The notes under the pieces: generated by a model
What the model was told of the DNA's origin: nothing
Database searches by the model: none
Seen by the model: the letters and a program-made list of their open reading frames with translations, nothing else
Origin: Arthrobacter globiformis
Lineage (GTDB): Bacteria > Actinomycetota > Actinomycetes > Actinomycetales > Micrococcaceae
Length of the DNA stretch: 64,000 nucleotides
Assembly (NCBI RefSeq): GCF_003261175.1
Contig: NZ_QLNP01000064.1
Coordinates: 1-64,000, forward strand
Reading direction: 5' to 3'
Shown: positions 18,598 through 28,417 of the stretch, piece after piece
Layout: each line of letters starts with the position of its first letter
How positions within the stretch are numbered: the stretch's first letter is position 1
Translations under genes and position numbers: made by a program

Positions 18598-20136
18598 ATG
18601 ACTGTGACTTCCCAAAACACCCCCGCCCCCAAGAACGCCCCAGAACCGCTCGACGCCAGCGAACAGATGCGCATCCGCATGGAGAAGCGCGCCAAGCTGA
18701 TCGAACGCGGGTCGGAGGCGTACCCGGTGGGTGTTGAGCGCACGCACTCGCTCAGCGAAATCCGCGAAAAGTACGCCCACCTGCAGGCCGACGAAACCAC
18801 CGGCGACGTCGTCGGCGTCACCGGCCGCGTGGTGTTCGTCCGGAACACCGGCAAGCTGTGCTTCGCCACGCTGCAGGAAGGCGGCACCGACGGCAAGGGC
18901 ACCCGGCTGCAGGCCATGCTCAGCCTGGCGAACGTGGGCGAAGAGGCCCTCGCCGACTGGAAGGCCCTGGTTGACCTGGGCGACCACGTTTTCATCAGGG
19001 GCGAAGTCATCTCCTCGCGCCGCGGTGAACTCTCTGTCATGGCTGAGTCCTGGTCCATGGCCTCCAAGGCGCTCCGCCCGCTGCCGGTGCTGCACGCCGA
19101 ACTCAACGAGGAAACCCGCGTCCGCCAGCGCTACGTGGACCTGATGGTCCGGGACGAGGCCCGCGAGATGGTCTACACCCGTGCCGCCATCACCCGCTCC
19201 ATCCGCGAGACCCTGTTCCGGCACAGCTACGTCGAGGTGGAAACGCCCATCCTGCAGCTGGTCCACGGCGGTGCCCTGGCCCGGCCGTTCGAGACGCACA
19301 TGAACGCGTTCGACCAGAAGATGACCCTGCGCATCGCCACCGAGCTGTACCTCAAGCGCGCCGTGGTAGGCGGCATCGACCGCGTCTATGACATGGGCCG
19401 CGTGTTCCGGAACGAGGGCGTGGACTCGACCCACAGCCCGGAGTTCACCACGCTTGAGTGCTACGAGGCGTGGGCGGACCAGTTCGTCATGGCCGAGCGC
19501 ATCAAGGAGATCATCCTGGACGCCGCGGACGCCGTGGGTGCGGGACGCGTTCTCCAGACCGAAGCCGGGGAGATTAACCTCGACGGCGACTGGGCCTGGG
19601 TGGCCGTGTACCCGGGGCTTTCCGAGGCGGTGGGCCAGGAGATCACCCCGGACACCACAGTCGAGGAGCTGCGCGCCGTAGCCGGGAAGCACGATGTCAA
19701 GGTCGATCCCAAGTGGGACGCCGAGAAGCTAGCCGTGGAGCTCTTCGGCGAAATCGTGGAACCCACCCTGCTGAACCCCACGTTTGTCTACGACTATCCA
19801 CCATCCGCCCAGCCGCTGGCCCGCCCGCACCGGGAAGACGGCCGCCTGATTGAGGCCTGGGACCTGATCATCGGCGGCATGGAACGCGGCACCGCGTTTT
19901 CCGAACTCATTGACCCGGTCATCCAGCGCGAACGCCTCACCGAGCAGTCCAGGCACGCCGCCGCCGGGGACGTCGAGGCCATGCAGCTGGACGAGGACTT
20001 CCTCCGCGCCCTGGAATACGGTGCGCCGCCGATGGGCGGCATCGGCCTGGGCATCGACCGCCTGGTCATGCTGTTTACCGGCGCCGGCATCCGCGAAACA
20101 ATTCTCTTCCCGCTCCTCAAGCCTGAAGGCCACTGA
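18598..20136 (+). CDS. lysS: Lysyl-tRNA synthetase, class II
   Basis: Charges tRNA-Lys with lysine; cytosolic dimer of about 512 residues. An N-terminal OB-fold is followed by class II motif 2 in DMGRVFRNEGVDSTHSPEF and motif 3 in GIGLGIDRLVMLF. The HGGALARPFETHMNAF segment is typical of bacterial LysS. ATG 18598 is chosen; GTG 18604 is also possible. The open frame continues upstream to 18343 without family character. It is followed without gap by a small membrane protein gene (TGATG overlap), then lsr2. Confidence 0.94.
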   Translation: MTVTSQNTPAPKNAPEPLDASEQMRIRMEKRAKLIERGSEAYPVGVERTHSLSEIREKYAHLQADETTGDVVGVTGRVVFVRNTGKLCFATLQEGGTDGKGTRLQAMLSLANVGEEALADWKALVDLGDHVFIRGEVISSRRGELSVMAESWSMASKALRPLPVLHAELNEETRVRQRYVDLMVRDEAREMVYTRAAITRSIRETLFRHSYVEVETPILQLVHGGALARPFETHMNAFDQKMTLRIATELYLKRAVVGGIDRVYDMGRVFRNEGVDSTHSPEFTTLECYEAWADQFVMAERIKEIILDAADAVGAGRVLQTEAGEINLDGDWAWVAVYPGLSEAVGQEITPDTTVEELRAVAGKHDVKVDPKWDAEKLAVELFGEIVEPTLLNPTFVYDYPPSAQPLARPHREDGRLIEAWDLIIGGMERGTAFSELIDPVIQRERLTEQSRHAAAGDVEAMQLDEDFLRALEYGAPPMGGIGLGIDRLVMLFTGAGIRETILFPLLKPEGH

Positions 20137-20324
20137 TGATGGACTATGTCGCCGTGCTGCTGCCCTCGCTGGTGGTTGGCCTGATCTTCTGGTTCGCCAT
20201 GAAGTCGATCTTTAACGCGGACAAGGCCGAACGCCAGGCCGAAGCCCGCGCACAGGCTGAAGCCGACGCGCAGGCGGCAGCCGGAGATGATTCTCCCGAG
20301 CCGCCGACTGAATCAGACAAATAG
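20136..20324 (+). CDS. Small membrane protein, one helix with charged tail
   Basis: 62 residues: one transmembrane helix (about 4-22, LLPSLVVGLIFWFAMKSIF) and a highly charged Ala/Glu-rich C-terminal tail that is probably cytosolic and helical. The ATG shares its A with the lysS TGA, so translation is coupled. Similar small proteins sit between lysS and lsr2 in related Arthrobacter (recalled). Function unknown; it could act as an adaptor. Confidence 0.7.
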   Translation: MMDYVAVLLPSLVVGLIFWFAMKSIFNADKAERQAEARAQAEADAQAAAGDDSPEPPTESDK

Positions 20325-20350
20325 CAGGCGACTTTTAATACCACGAGTTA

Positions 20351-20397
20351 TCCCCAAGGAACCATTGCGTGTTTTGACGCGTTCCCTTATTGGGGGA
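20351..20397. promoter_or_regulatory. Hairpin in the lsr2 upstream region
   Basis: TCCCC-AAGGAAC at the left pairs with GTTCCCTT-ATTGGGGGA at the right with small bulges; GCGT/ACGC can pair near the loop. It lies 65 bp before the lsr2 ATG in a stretch richer in A/T than its neighbours. It may end the lysS transcript or structure the lsr2 leader. Confidence 0.45.
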
Positions 20398-20461
20398 GAT
20401 ACTTCAGGTGGATACATCCTGCTTATCTGATTACACGTCCTTTCCAAAAGAGAGATTTTTG

Positions 20462-20788
20462 ATGGCACAGAAAGTCAATATCGTCCTTGTGGACGATCTG
20501 GATGGGGGATCTGCGGACGAAACCGTTCGCTTCGGCCTGGACGGCGTCGGTTATGAAATTGACCTGTCCTCGGACAATGCTTCAGAACTGCGGTCATCGC
20601 TGGAACGCTTTGTTTCAGCGGGCCGCAAAACGTCCGGCGGCCGGCCTGCCCGCGCCAAGGCATCGGGCGGCCGCAACCAGGACTCTGCCCAGATACGCCA
20701 GTGGGCGCGGGATCACGGTTACACCGTAAACGCGCGCGGCCGTATTCAGGCAGAAATCCAGGAAGCCTACCAAAAGGCCAATTCCTAG
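20462..20788 (+). CDS. lsr2: Lsr2 nucleoid-associated protein
   Basis: 108-residue actinobacterial H-NS analogue that binds AT-rich DNA through the minor groove and silences acquired genes. The N-terminal dimerisation part begins MAQKVNIVLVDDLDGGSADETV. The C-terminal DNA-binding part contains IRQWARDHGYTVNARGRI with the RGR hook. ATG 20462 is chosen by family length; the frame is open upstream to 20390. Position between lysS and clpC matches the M. tuberculosis order. Confidence 0.95.
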   Translation: MAQKVNIVLVDDLDGGSADETVRFGLDGVGYEIDLSSDNASELRSSLERFVSAGRKTSGGRPARAKASGGRNQDSAQIRQWARDHGYTVNARGRIQAEIQEAYQKANS

Positions 20789-21194
20789 CGCGGTGCCCTG
20801 ACAGCCAGTTAGTGCACAAAACGTTCCGATCATATGTGCGGCGCCACCGGTTGACGGGGGCGCTGCGCTTTAACGGGCCGTTGCCGTCCGCATTAAACAG
20901 AACCGCCGCTATTCGGGACCGACCCAAGCGGGTATTCGATGTGCACGCTAATCCGGGCCTTTGGAGCATTTCGTTCCGGGTGATTTCCAACACCCTGTCA
21001 GGCGAAACGGTAATTGCCCGCCGGGTGGCAGCCTGATGGTATTCACAGCCTTCACCGGCATTGCGCCGCAAGGCTGGTAGGGCAGCTGCGTGGACCTGCG
21101 CAAGGCCCACGGTTTCCCCTGTGGCGAACAAGCTCCCCAAGTCAGGGTTCCCCCACGTAGCATCAAAGTACGTCGTAGCTAGGAGTGTGGCGAA
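20789..21194 (+). promoter_or_regulatory. Long clpC upstream region with candidate ClgR site at 21112-21129
   Basis: About 400 bp without a credible gene. At 21112-21129 an 18-mer GTTTCCCCTGTGGCGAAC has a perfect right half (GGCGAAC) of the recalled ClgR consensus WNNWCGCYNANRGCGWWS; its left half matches poorly. ClgR activates clp genes in Streptomyces and Corynebacterium. The rest shows no clear terminator or RNA motif. Confidence 0.35.
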
Positions 21195-23687
21195 ATGTTT
21201 GAGCGATTTACGGACCGTGCCCGTCGCGTAGTTGTGCTTGCCCAAGAAGAGGCACGCATGCTGAACCACAATTACATTGGTACCGAACACATCCTCTTGG
21301 GTCTGATCCATGAGGGTGAGGGCGTTGCCGCCAAAGCTCTTGAGTCCTTGAGCATTTCGCTCGACGGCGTCCGCGAGCAGGTGCAGGAGATCATCGGCCA
21401 GGGCCAGCAGGCTCCCTCGGGCCACATCCCCTTCACGCCGCGTGCAAAGAAGGTGCTGGAGCTCTCGCTGCGCGAAGCCCTGCAGCTCGGCCACAACTAC
21501 ATCGGCACGGAGCACATCCTGCTGGGACTCATCCGCGAGGGTGAGGGCGTGGCGGCCCAGGTGCTGGTGAAGCTCGGGGCCGACCTGAACCGGGTCCGCC
21601 AGCAGGTCATCCAGCTGCTCTCCGGCTACCAGGGCAAAGAGACCACCGGCGCCGGCGTCGGCCAGAGCCAGGCAGAGGGCACCCCCGCCGGCTCTGTTGT
21701 GCTGGACCAGTTCGGCCGGAACCTGACGCAGGCTGCCCGCGAAAACAAGCTGGACCCTGTAATCGGACGCGAGCAGGAAATGGAACGCGTCATGCAGGTC
21801 CTTTCCCGCCGCACCAAGAACAACCCCGTGCTGATCGGCGAGCCCGGCGTCGGAAAGACCGCCGTCGTCGAGGGCCTGGCCCAGGCGATCGTGCGCGGCG
21901 ACGTGCCGGAGACCATCAAGGACAAGCAGCTCTACACGCTGGACCTTGGCTCCCTCGTGGCCGGCTCCCGCTACCGTGGTGACTTCGAAGAGCGCCTGAA
22001 GAAGGTCCTCAAGGAGATCCGCACCCGCGGCGACATCATCCTCTTCATCGACGAGATCCACACCCTCGTGGGTGCCGGTGCCGCCGAAGGCGCCATCGAC
22101 GCGGCCTCGATCCTGAAGCCGATGCTGGCCCGCGGCGAGCTGCAGACCATCGGTGCCACCACGCTGGACGAGTACCGCAAGCACATCGAGAAGGACGCCG
22201 CCCTCGAGCGCCGCTTCCAGCCCATCCAGGTCAAGGAGCCCTCGGTTGCGCACGCGATCGAGATCCTCAAGGGCCTGCGGGACCGCTACGAGGCGCACCA
22301 CCGCGTCACCATCACCGACGGCGCCCTCGCCTCGGCAGCGAACCTCTCCGAACGCTACATCTCGGACCGGTTCCTCCCGGACAAGGCAATCGACCTCATC
22401 GACGAAGCCGGAGCCCGTCTCCGCATCCGCCGCATGACCGCTCCGCCGGAGCTCAAGGAGATGGACGAGCGCATCTCCGAGCTGAAGATGGAGAAGGAGT
22501 CCGCGATTGACGCGCAGGACTTCGAAGGTGCTGCCGCGCTGCGCGACAAGGAGCAGAAGCTCATCACGGAGCGCTCCGAGAAGGAACGCCACTGGAAGAC
22601 CGGCGGCATGGACGATATCTCCGAGGTGGACGAGGACCTGATCGCCGAAGTCCTCGCGAACTCCACGGGCATTCCGGTCTTCAAGCTGACCGAGGAAGAA
22701 TCCTCGCGCCTGCTGAAGATGGAAGACGAGCTGCACAAGCGCGTCGTCGGCCAGGACGAGGCCATCAAGGCGCTGTCCCAGGCCATCCGCCGCACGCGTG
22801 CAGGCCTTAAGGACCCGAAGCGTCCGGGCGGTTCGTTCATCTTCGCCGGCCCCACCGGCGTCGGCAAGACTGAACTCGCCAAGGCCCTTGCGGAGTTCCT
22901 GTTCGGTGAAGAGGACGCCCTCATCACGCTGGACATGTCCGAGTACTCCGAGAAGCACACGGTGTCGCGCCTCTTCGGTGCCCCTCCGGGTTACGTCGGC
23001 TACGAAGAGGGCGGGCAGCTCACCGAGAAGGTCCGCCGCCGCCCGTTCTCCGTGGTCCTGTTCGACGAAGTTGAAAAGGCCCACGCGGACCTCTTCAACT
23101 CGCTGCTGCAGATCCTGGAAGACGGCCGCCTGACCGACTCCCAAGGCCGCGTGGTGGACTTCAAGAACACCGTGATCATCATGACCACGAACCTCGGAAC
23201 CCGGGACATCTCCAAGAGCGTCGCCACCGGCTTCCAGTCCGGCACGGACACCCAGACCGGCTACAACCGGATGCGCGCCCGGGTCACGGAGGAGCTCAAG
23301 CAGCACTTCCGCCCCGAGTTCCTCAACCGTGTTGACGACGTCGTGGTGTTCCCGCAGCTGACGCAGGACGAGATCATCGAGATCGTGGACATGTTCGTGA
23401 CGCGCCTGGAGAAGCGCCTCAAGGACAAGGACATGGGCATCGAGCTGACCAAGACAGCCAAGGTGCTCCTAGCCACCCGCGGCTACGATCCCGCCATGGG
23501 TGCCCGGCCGCTGCGCCGCACCATCCAGCGCGAGATCGAGGACCAGCTCTCGGAGAAGATCCTCTTCGGCGAGCTGCACCCGGGCGACATCGTGGTGGTG
23601 GATGTGGACGGCGAAGGCGACGACGCGAAGTTCACCTTCGCGGGCAACGCCAAGCCCCGCATCCCGGAAATCGCCCCGAGCGCCTAG
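21195..23687 (+). CDS. clpC: ATP-dependent Clp protease ATP-binding subunit ClpC
   Basis: 830-residue HSP100 unfoldase that feeds proteins to ClpP; cytosolic hexamer. Two N-terminal Clp repeats share the phrase [14 protein letters not shown]. Walker A of the first AAA module is GEPGVGKT near residue 215 and of the second GPTGVGKTE near residue 555. Between them lies the UVR-like coiled linker ([20 protein letters not shown]). The second module ends with a Clp C-terminal domain. Start ATG follows TAGGAGTG. The gene stands alone with its own terminator. Confidence 0.97.
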   Translation: MFERFTDRARRVVVLAQEEARMLNHNYIGTEHILLGLIHEGEGVAAKALESLSISLDGVREQVQEIIGQGQQAPSGHIPFTPRAKKVLELSLREALQLGHNYIGTEHILLGLIREGEGVAAQVLVKLGADLNRVRQQVIQLLSGYQGKETTGAGVGQSQAEGTPAGSVVLDQFGRNLTQAARENKLDPVIGREQEMERVMQVLSRRTKNNPVLIGEPGVGKTAVVEGLAQAIVRGDVPETIKDKQLYTLDLGSLVAGSRYRGDFEERLKKVLKEIRTRGDIILFIDEIHTLVGAGAAEGAIDAASILKPMLARGELQTIGATTLDEYRKHIEKDAALERRFQPIQVKEPSVAHAIEILKGLRDRYEAHHRVTITDGALASAANLSERYISDRFLPDKAIDLIDEAGARLRIRRMTAPPELKEMDERISELKMEKESAIDAQDFEGAAALRDKEQKLITERSEKERHWKTGGMDDISEVDEDLIAEVLANSTGIPVFKLTEEESSRLLKMEDELHKRVVGQDEAIKALSQAIRRTRAGLKDPKRPGGSFIFAGPTGVGKTELAKALAEFLFGEEDALITLDMSEYSEKHTVSRLFGAPPGYVGYEEGGQLTEKVRRRPFSVVLFDEVEKAHADLFNSLLQILEDGRLTDSQGRVVDFKNTVIIMTTNLGTRDISKSVATGFQSGTDTQTGYNRMRARVTEELKQHFRPEFLNRVDDVVVFPQLTQDEIIEIVDMFVTRLEKRLKDKDMGIELTKTAKVLLATRGYDPAMGARPLRRTIQREIEDQLSEKILFGELHPGDIVVVDVDGEGDDAKFTFAGNAKPRIPEIAPSA

Positions 23688-23725
23688 CACGGGCGCCCGG
23701 CGCCCAGCCGCACTCCAGCAACAAG

Positions 23726-23764
23726 AGGCCCCGCCCGCTCCCGAAAGGGAGCCGGCGGGGCCTT
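23726..23764 (+). terminator. Rho-independent-type terminator after clpC
   Basis: GGCCCCGCC pairs with GGCGGGGCC, and the stem continues as GCTCCC/GGGAGC around a GAAA tetraloop; TTCTGCTT follows. A compact stem with a stable tetraloop directly downstream of clpC. Confidence 0.85.
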
Positions 23765-23863
23765 CTGCTTGTGCTCCGGTATGCAAAGGAGGTGCCGCAT
23801 GTACTGGTTCACCAATAGTGAACCCTCCTGTGATCCAGCACACGGGAGGTGTTGAATCGGCAC

Positions 23864-25999
23864 ATGTCAACTGAAGATGCGGCGATCCTGCGTGAGCAAC
23901 CGGCGACCCCTTTCCACGACCTCGACCACTACCTGGCGATCCCGCGCGTCAGTGGCCTGGCCCTCAGCCCCGACGGCCAGCGGCTGGTAACCACGGTCGC
24001 CACGCTGAACACCAAGGGCACCGAATACGGCACGGCGCTGTGGGAGCTGGACCCGGCGGGCGGGAAGCAGGCCCGCAGGATCACCCGCAGCGCCAAGGGC
24101 GAAGCCGGCGCTGCGTTCGCGGCCAGCGGCGACGTCTACTTCACGTCCGCCCGGCCGGATCCGGACAAGCCGGATCCGGCCAAGGAGTCAGACGGCGATC
24201 CCGTCAGTGCGCTCTGGGTCCTCCCCGCAGATGGCGGCGAGGCCCGCGTGGTGTTGTCGCGGGCCGGCGGCGTGGACAAGGTCATGACGGCCAGGGACGC
24301 CAACGCGGCCTTCGTCACCGCGTCCGTTCTTGCCGGTTCCGGCGACGAGGAGGCCGACGCCGAGCGCCGCAAGAGCCGCAAGGACAACAAGGTGGCGGCC
24401 ATCCTGCACAGCGAGTATCCGGTACGGTACTGGGACGCGGACCTCGGTCCTGCCCAGCCGCGGCTCTTCTCGGTGGAGCCGGGGCCCGGGCCGGAACCCG
24501 GCAAGCCCGCCACCGTGGACAGCGCACCGCCGCTCACCCTTCGCAATCTCACCCCGGAGGCGGGCTCCCGTCTCCGGGAGGCCGTCTCGGTGGTCAGCCC
24601 GGACGGAAAGACCATCTACACGAGCCTGGCGAAGCCGCTGCCGAAGGCGGACCTGCGCTCTGTCCTCGTCGCCGTTGACGTCGCGACAGGCACCCAGCGG
24701 GTCCTCCTCGACGAGGAGGGCATGAACTACTTTCCCGGCCCGGTCAGCCCCGACGGCGGCCTGCTCGCCGTCGTCAGTGAAAGCGACACAACGCCGCAGC
24801 AGGCACCGCGGGTCAAGCTCCATCTCCTCGATGTCTCCGGGGAAGCCGGTCCCGAGGACCTGCAGCCCCTGGCACAAGAGTGGGACCGCTGGCCCCACCC
24901 GGAAGCGTGGCTCCCGGACGGCTCTGCCCTCCTGGTCACGGCAGACGACGACGGCGCGTCGCCCGTTTTCAGCGTCAGCGTTGCGGGAGGTGCCGCCCGG
25001 GGGAGTGTCACCCGGGTGACGCCGGACCCGGCGGCCTACACCGACGTCGTGGTTTCACCCGACGGCCGCAGCGCCTATGCGCTGCGGAGCTCGTACGAGT
25101 TCCCCGCTGAGCCTGTCCGGATAGACCTCGCCACCGGGGACGTCACGCGGCTGCCGTCCCCGGCGGAACGGCCGCAGACCGAGGGGTCGTTGGAGCGGGT
25201 TGAGGCGACGGCTGCCGACGGCACCCGCGTGCCCGCCTACCTGGCCCTGCCGGCCGGTGCCTCCGCAGAGAGCCCGGCGCCGCTGCTGCTGTGGGTCCAC
25301 GGCGGACCGCTGGGATCCTGGAATGCCTGGACCTGGCGCTGGAACCCGTGGCTGCTCACCGCCCGGGGATACGCTGTCCTGCTGCCGGACCCCGCCCTGT
25401 CGACCGGCTACGGCCAGTCGTACATCCAGCGGGGCTGGGGCAGCTGGGGCAAGGCGCCGTTCACGGATCTCATGGCCGTCACGGATGCCGTGGTGCAGCG
25501 GCCGGATATCGACGGAAGCCGCACTGCCGCGATGGGCGGCTCTTTTGGCGGCTACATGGCCAACTGGGTGGCCGGGCAGACGGACCGCTTCAAAGCGATC
25601 GTCACCCACGCCAGCCTCTGGGCGCTGGACCAGTTCGGGCCCACCACTGACGCGTCGCAGTACTGGCTCAAGGAGATGACGGCGGAGATGGCGCTGGAGA
25701 ACTCCCCGCACCTGCACGTCGAGAAGATCCGGACCCCCATGCTGGTCATCCACGGTGACAAGGACTACCGGGTGCCCATTGGGGAGGGCCTGCGGCTCTG
25801 GTACGAGCTGCTCTCCAAGTCCCAGCTCGCGTCGGACGAGAACGGGCAGACCAGCCACAGGTTCCTTTTCTACCCTGACGAGAACCATTGGATCCTGCAG
25901 CCGCAGCACGCCAAGGTCTGGTACGGCGTGGTTGAACACTTCCTGGCCAGGAACGTCCTCGGCACGGACATCGAGCTGCCGGCGGATCTGGGCCTCTGA
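23864..25999 (+). CDS. S9-family serine peptidase (prolyl oligopeptidase type)
   Basis: About 711-residue cytosolic peptidase: an N-terminal beta-propeller with WD40-like repeats (SPDGQRLV, SPDGKTIY, SPDGGLLAV, SPDGRSAYAL) and a C-terminal alpha/beta-hydrolase domain. The nucleophile is in GGSFGGYMANW (about residue 560), the Asp in HGDKDYRVP and the His in DENHW. Related acylaminoacyl or dipeptidyl peptidases cleave short peptides. ATG 23864 is 14 nt from GGGAGG; GTG 23849 is in frame but overlaps that site. It stands between clpC and the acetyltransferase. Confidence 0.88.
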   Translation: MSTEDAAILREQPATPFHDLDHYLAIPRVSGLALSPDGQRLVTTVATLNTKGTEYGTALWELDPAGGKQARRITRSAKGEAGAAFAASGDVYFTSARPDPDKPDPAKESDGDPVSALWVLPADGGEARVVLSRAGGVDKVMTARDANAAFVTASVLAGSGDEEADAERRKSRKDNKVAAILHSEYPVRYWDADLGPAQPRLFSVEPGPGPEPGKPATVDSAPPLTLRNLTPEAGSRLREAVSVVSPDGKTIYTSLAKPLPKADLRSVLVAVDVATGTQRVLLDEEGMNYFPGPVSPDGGLLAVVSESDTTPQQAPRVKLHLLDVSGEAGPEDLQPLAQEWDRWPHPEAWLPDGSALLVTADDDGASPVFSVSVAGGAARGSVTRVTPDPAAYTDVVVSPDGRSAYALRSSYEFPAEPVRIDLATGDVTRLPSPAERPQTEGSLERVEATAADGTRVPAYLALPAGASAESPAPLLLWVHGGPLGSWNAWTWRWNPWLLTARGYAVLLPDPALSTGYGQSYIQRGWGSWGKAPFTDLMAVTDAVVQRPDIDGSRTAAMGGSFGGYMANWVAGQTDRFKAIVTHASLWALDQFGPTTDASQYWLKEMTAEMALENSPHLHVEKIRTPMLVIHGDKDYRVPIGEGLRLWYELLSKSQLASDENGQTSHRFLFYPDENHWILQPQHAKVWYGVVEHFLARNVLGTDIELPADLGL

Positions 26000-26045
26000 C
26001 CCCGGGGCCGGAGGCGACCGGGGCCGTCGCCGTAAGATGGGGGCT

Positions 26046-26555
26046 GTGACTGACTCCTTCACCGTTCGCCCTGCCCGGACCAGCGATGTGGCTGCCATCA
26101 AGAAACTGGTGGCGCCGCTGGCGGAAGAGCGGATACTGATGGCCAAGGAGACGGTGGCCTATTACGAAAGCCTGCAGGAGTTCCTGATAGCTGAGTCGGC
26201 GGCCGGCGAGGTCATCGGCTGTGGCGCCCTGCACGTCATGTGGGAAGATCTTGCAGAGGTCCGCACCCTTGCCGCCTCTGACGCCTGGCGGGGTAGGGGA
26301 GTGGGGCACGTCCTCGTCGAGAGCCTCCTGAAGCAGGCCGCCGCGCTGGGCGTTTCGCGGGTGTTCTGCCTGACCTTCGAGGTGGATTTTTTCAAGCGGC
26401 ACGGTTTCGAGGTCATGGCGGACCAGTCGGCAGTGGATCCGCAGGTTTACTCCGAGCTGCTGCGCTCGCATGACGAAGGCGTGGCGGAGTTCCTGGACCT
26501 TGCGCGCGTGAAGCCCAACACCCTGGGCAATACGCGGATGATCAAGGCTCTCTAG
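26046..26555 (+). CDS. Amino-acid N-acetyltransferase (short N-acetylglutamate synthase type)
   Basis: 169-residue GNAT protein with the acetyl-CoA loop RTLAASDAWRGRGVGHVLV and family ends SFTVRPARTSDV and TRMIKAL. It resembles the stand-alone ArgA-type enzymes of actinobacteria (such as M. tuberculosis Rv2747), which start arginine synthesis by acetylating glutamate (or glutamine). GTG 26046 gives the usual N-terminus; ATG 26037 adds three residues. No other arg gene is nearby, so the pathway role rests on similarity only. Confidence 0.8.
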   Translation: MTDSFTVRPARTSDVAAIKKLVAPLAEERILMAKETVAYYESLQEFLIAESAAGEVIGCGALHVMWEDLAEVRTLAASDAWRGRGVGHVLVESLLKQAAALGVSRVFCLTFEVDFFKRHGFEVMADQSAVDPQVYSELLRSHDEGVAEFLDLARVKPNTLGNTRMIKAL

Positions 26556-26660
26556 AGCCTGCCCCGATCTCCGCGGGCCGGACTCCGACCAAAATCCGCT
26601 CAAGTCACCGGATAACACTCCTTTTCTTTTATAAATTTGCTGGATAAACTCTTGGAAGCC

Positions 26661-26691
26661 GGAAGGGACAGCATTGGGGGCTGTCCCTTCC
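26661..26691 (+). promoter_or_regulatory. Hairpin between the acetyltransferase and dhaK
   Basis: GGAAGGGACAGC pairs perfectly over 12 bp with GCTGTCCCTTCC around a 7-nt loop. It lies 96 bp before dhaK, just after an unusually A/T-rich stretch (CTTTTCTTTTATAAATTT) that could hold a promoter. It may be a terminator for the upstream gene or an attenuator or leader stem for dhaKLM; the lack of a T-run argues against a simple terminator. Confidence 0.55.
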
Positions 26692-26786
26692 GCCGTTTCC
26701 GAACTACCGCACAGGAGGTGCCGGTAGTAGGGTCAAAGCACATCCTGACGGATGCCAATAAAGGACCGAGAGCCCAGGAGCCGGCC

Positions 26787-27788
26787 GTGAAAAAGCTCAT
26801 TAATGACCCCCGCGCCGTTGTGGATGAATCCGTGGAGGGATTCGGCCTAGCCCATGCAGACCTAGTGACCGTCAGCGCCGATCCGAAGTACGTCACCCGC
26901 AAGGATGCGCCCGTTGCCGGCAAGGTCGGCCTGGTGTCCGGCGGCGGCAGCGGGCATGAACCGCTCCACGCCGGATTTGTGGGGCGCGGCATGCTCGACG
27001 CCGCTGTCCCCGGCGCCGTCTTCACCTCACCCACCCCCGACCAGATCATTCCGGCCACGCTCGCCGTGAACTCCGGTGCGGGGGTGGTCCACATCGTGAA
27101 GAACTACACCGGCGACGTCCTGAACTTCGAAACGGCGGCTGAGATGGCCCAGGCCGAGGGCGTGGAAGTCCGCACCGTGCTCGTCAACGACGACGTCGCG
27201 GTGGAGGATTCGCTGTATACGGCCGGCCGCAGGGGCGTGGGCGGCACGGTCCTGGTGGAGAAGATCGCCGGGGCGGCGGCCGAGCGTGGCGACGATCTCG
27301 ACGCGGTGGCGGCCATCGGTGACCGCGTGAACCAGAACGTGCGGACCATGGGTGTTGCGCTCTCGGCCTGCACGGTGCCGCATGCCGGCACCCCGAGCTT
27401 CGACCTTGAGGACAACGAGATCGAAATCGGCATCGGGATCCACGGCGAGCCGGGCCGGCACAAGATCGCCATGGAAGACGCCGACGGCATCACCGGCCGC
27501 CTGCTGGAACCGATCCTCAGCGACCTCGGAACGGCGTCGGGGGAGAAGGTGCTCCTGTTCGTCAATGGCATGGGCGGGACGCCGTTGAGTGAGCTGTACA
27601 TCGTCTACCGCCGGGCCGCGCAGATCCTGGCGGAGCGGGGCCTTACGGTGGAGCGTTCCCTGGTGGGGAACTACATCACGTCCCTCGAGATGCAGGGCTG
27701 CTCCGTCTCGGTGCTGCGGCTTGATGACGAGATGACGGCACTCTGGGATGCGCCGGTGCACACGCCGGCCCTGCGGTGGGGCGTGTAG
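26787..27788 (+). CDS. dhaK: Dihydroxyacetone kinase subunit DhaK
   Basis: Substrate-binding subunit of the PEP-dependent dihydroxyacetone kinase; binds dihydroxyacetone covalently through a histidine. The 333-residue protein shows [16 protein letters not shown] and the substrate His in [12 protein letters not shown] (His219). GTG 26787 is 7 nt after AGGAG. It starts the dhaK-dhaL-dhaM operon with 2-nt and overlapping junctions, giving dihydroxyacetone phosphate for glycolysis. Confidence 0.95.
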   Translation: MKKLINDPRAVVDESVEGFGLAHADLVTVSADPKYVTRKDAPVAGKVGLVSGGGSGHEPLHAGFVGRGMLDAAVPGAVFTSPTPDQIIPATLAVNSGAGVVHIVKNYTGDVLNFETAAEMAQAEGVEVRTVLVNDDVAVEDSLYTAGRRGVGGTVLVEKIAGAAAERGDDLDAVAAIGDRVNQNVRTMGVALSACTVPHAGTPSFDLEDNEIEIGIGIHGEPGRHKIAMEDADGITGRLLEPILSDLGTASGEKVLLFVNGMGGTPLSELYIVYRRAAQILAERGLTVERSLVGNYITSLEMQGCSVSVLRLDDEMTALWDAPVHTPALRWGV

Positions 27789-27790
27789 CG

Positions 27791-28417
27791 GTGGGGCTCG
27801 ACGTGACCTGGGCCGTCAAGTGGCTGACGCTGTCGGCCCAGGCGATGGCGGAGCACAGGGTGGAGCTGATCGAGCTGGACAGGGCCATCGGCGACTCCGA
27901 CCACGGCGAAAACATGGACCGCGGCTTCCAGGCCGTGCTCGACAAGCTGGCCGAAACCCCTCCCGAAACCCCCGGCGCAGCACTCAAGCTGACGGCCATG
28001 GCGTTGATGTCAAAGGTCGGCGGGGCTGCGGGTCCGCTCTACGGCACGGCATTCCTGCGGGCCGCAACCACGCTGGGAGATGCCGCGTACATCGACGCCG
28101 CAGCGCTCGCTGCGGCACTCGCGGCGGCGCGGGACGGCATCGTGGCCAGGGGAAAGGCAGAGTCGGGCGACAAGACGATGGTTGATGCCTGGACCCCTGC
28201 CGTTGACGCAGCCGCAGCGGCGGCGGCAAACGGCGACACGCTCGCGGTCCTGATCGCCGCGGCGGAGGCTGCCGAGGCCGGCGCCGTGGCCACTGATTCG
28301 CTGGTGGCGCGCAAGGGCAGGGCCAGCTACCTCGGGGAGCGGAGCGCCGGCCACCGGGACCCCGGAGCCGCCTCAAGTGCCCTCATCCTCCGCGCCGCCG
28401 CGGGAGCCGCCGCGTGA
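27791..28417 (+). CDS. dhaL: Dihydroxyacetone kinase subunit DhaL
   Basis: ADP-binding subunit that passes phosphate from DhaM to DhaK-bound dihydroxyacetone. The Mg/ADP-binding aspartates are in AIGDSDHGENMDRG; the Ala-rich helical barrel follows (208 residues). GTG 27791 is chosen, 2 nt after the dhaK stop; GTG 27776 and 27803 are alternatives. It overlaps dhaM by 4 nt (GTGA). Confidence 0.93.
   Translation: MGLDVTWAVKWLTLSAQAMAEHRVELIELDRAIGDSDHGENMDRGFQAVLDKLAETPPETPGAALKLTAMALMSKVGGAAGPLYGTAFLRAATTLGDAAYIDAAALAAALAAARDGIVARGKAESGDKTMVDAWTPAVDAAAAAAANGDTLAVLIAAAEAAEAGAVATDSLVARKGRASYLGERSAGHRDPGAASSALILRAAAGAAA

Noticed and set aside
20475-23306. 943-residue minus-strand open frame opposite lsr2 and clpC
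   Set aside because: Crosses two unrelated genes and a promoter region; the repeated patterns mirror the clpC Walker and Clp repeats.
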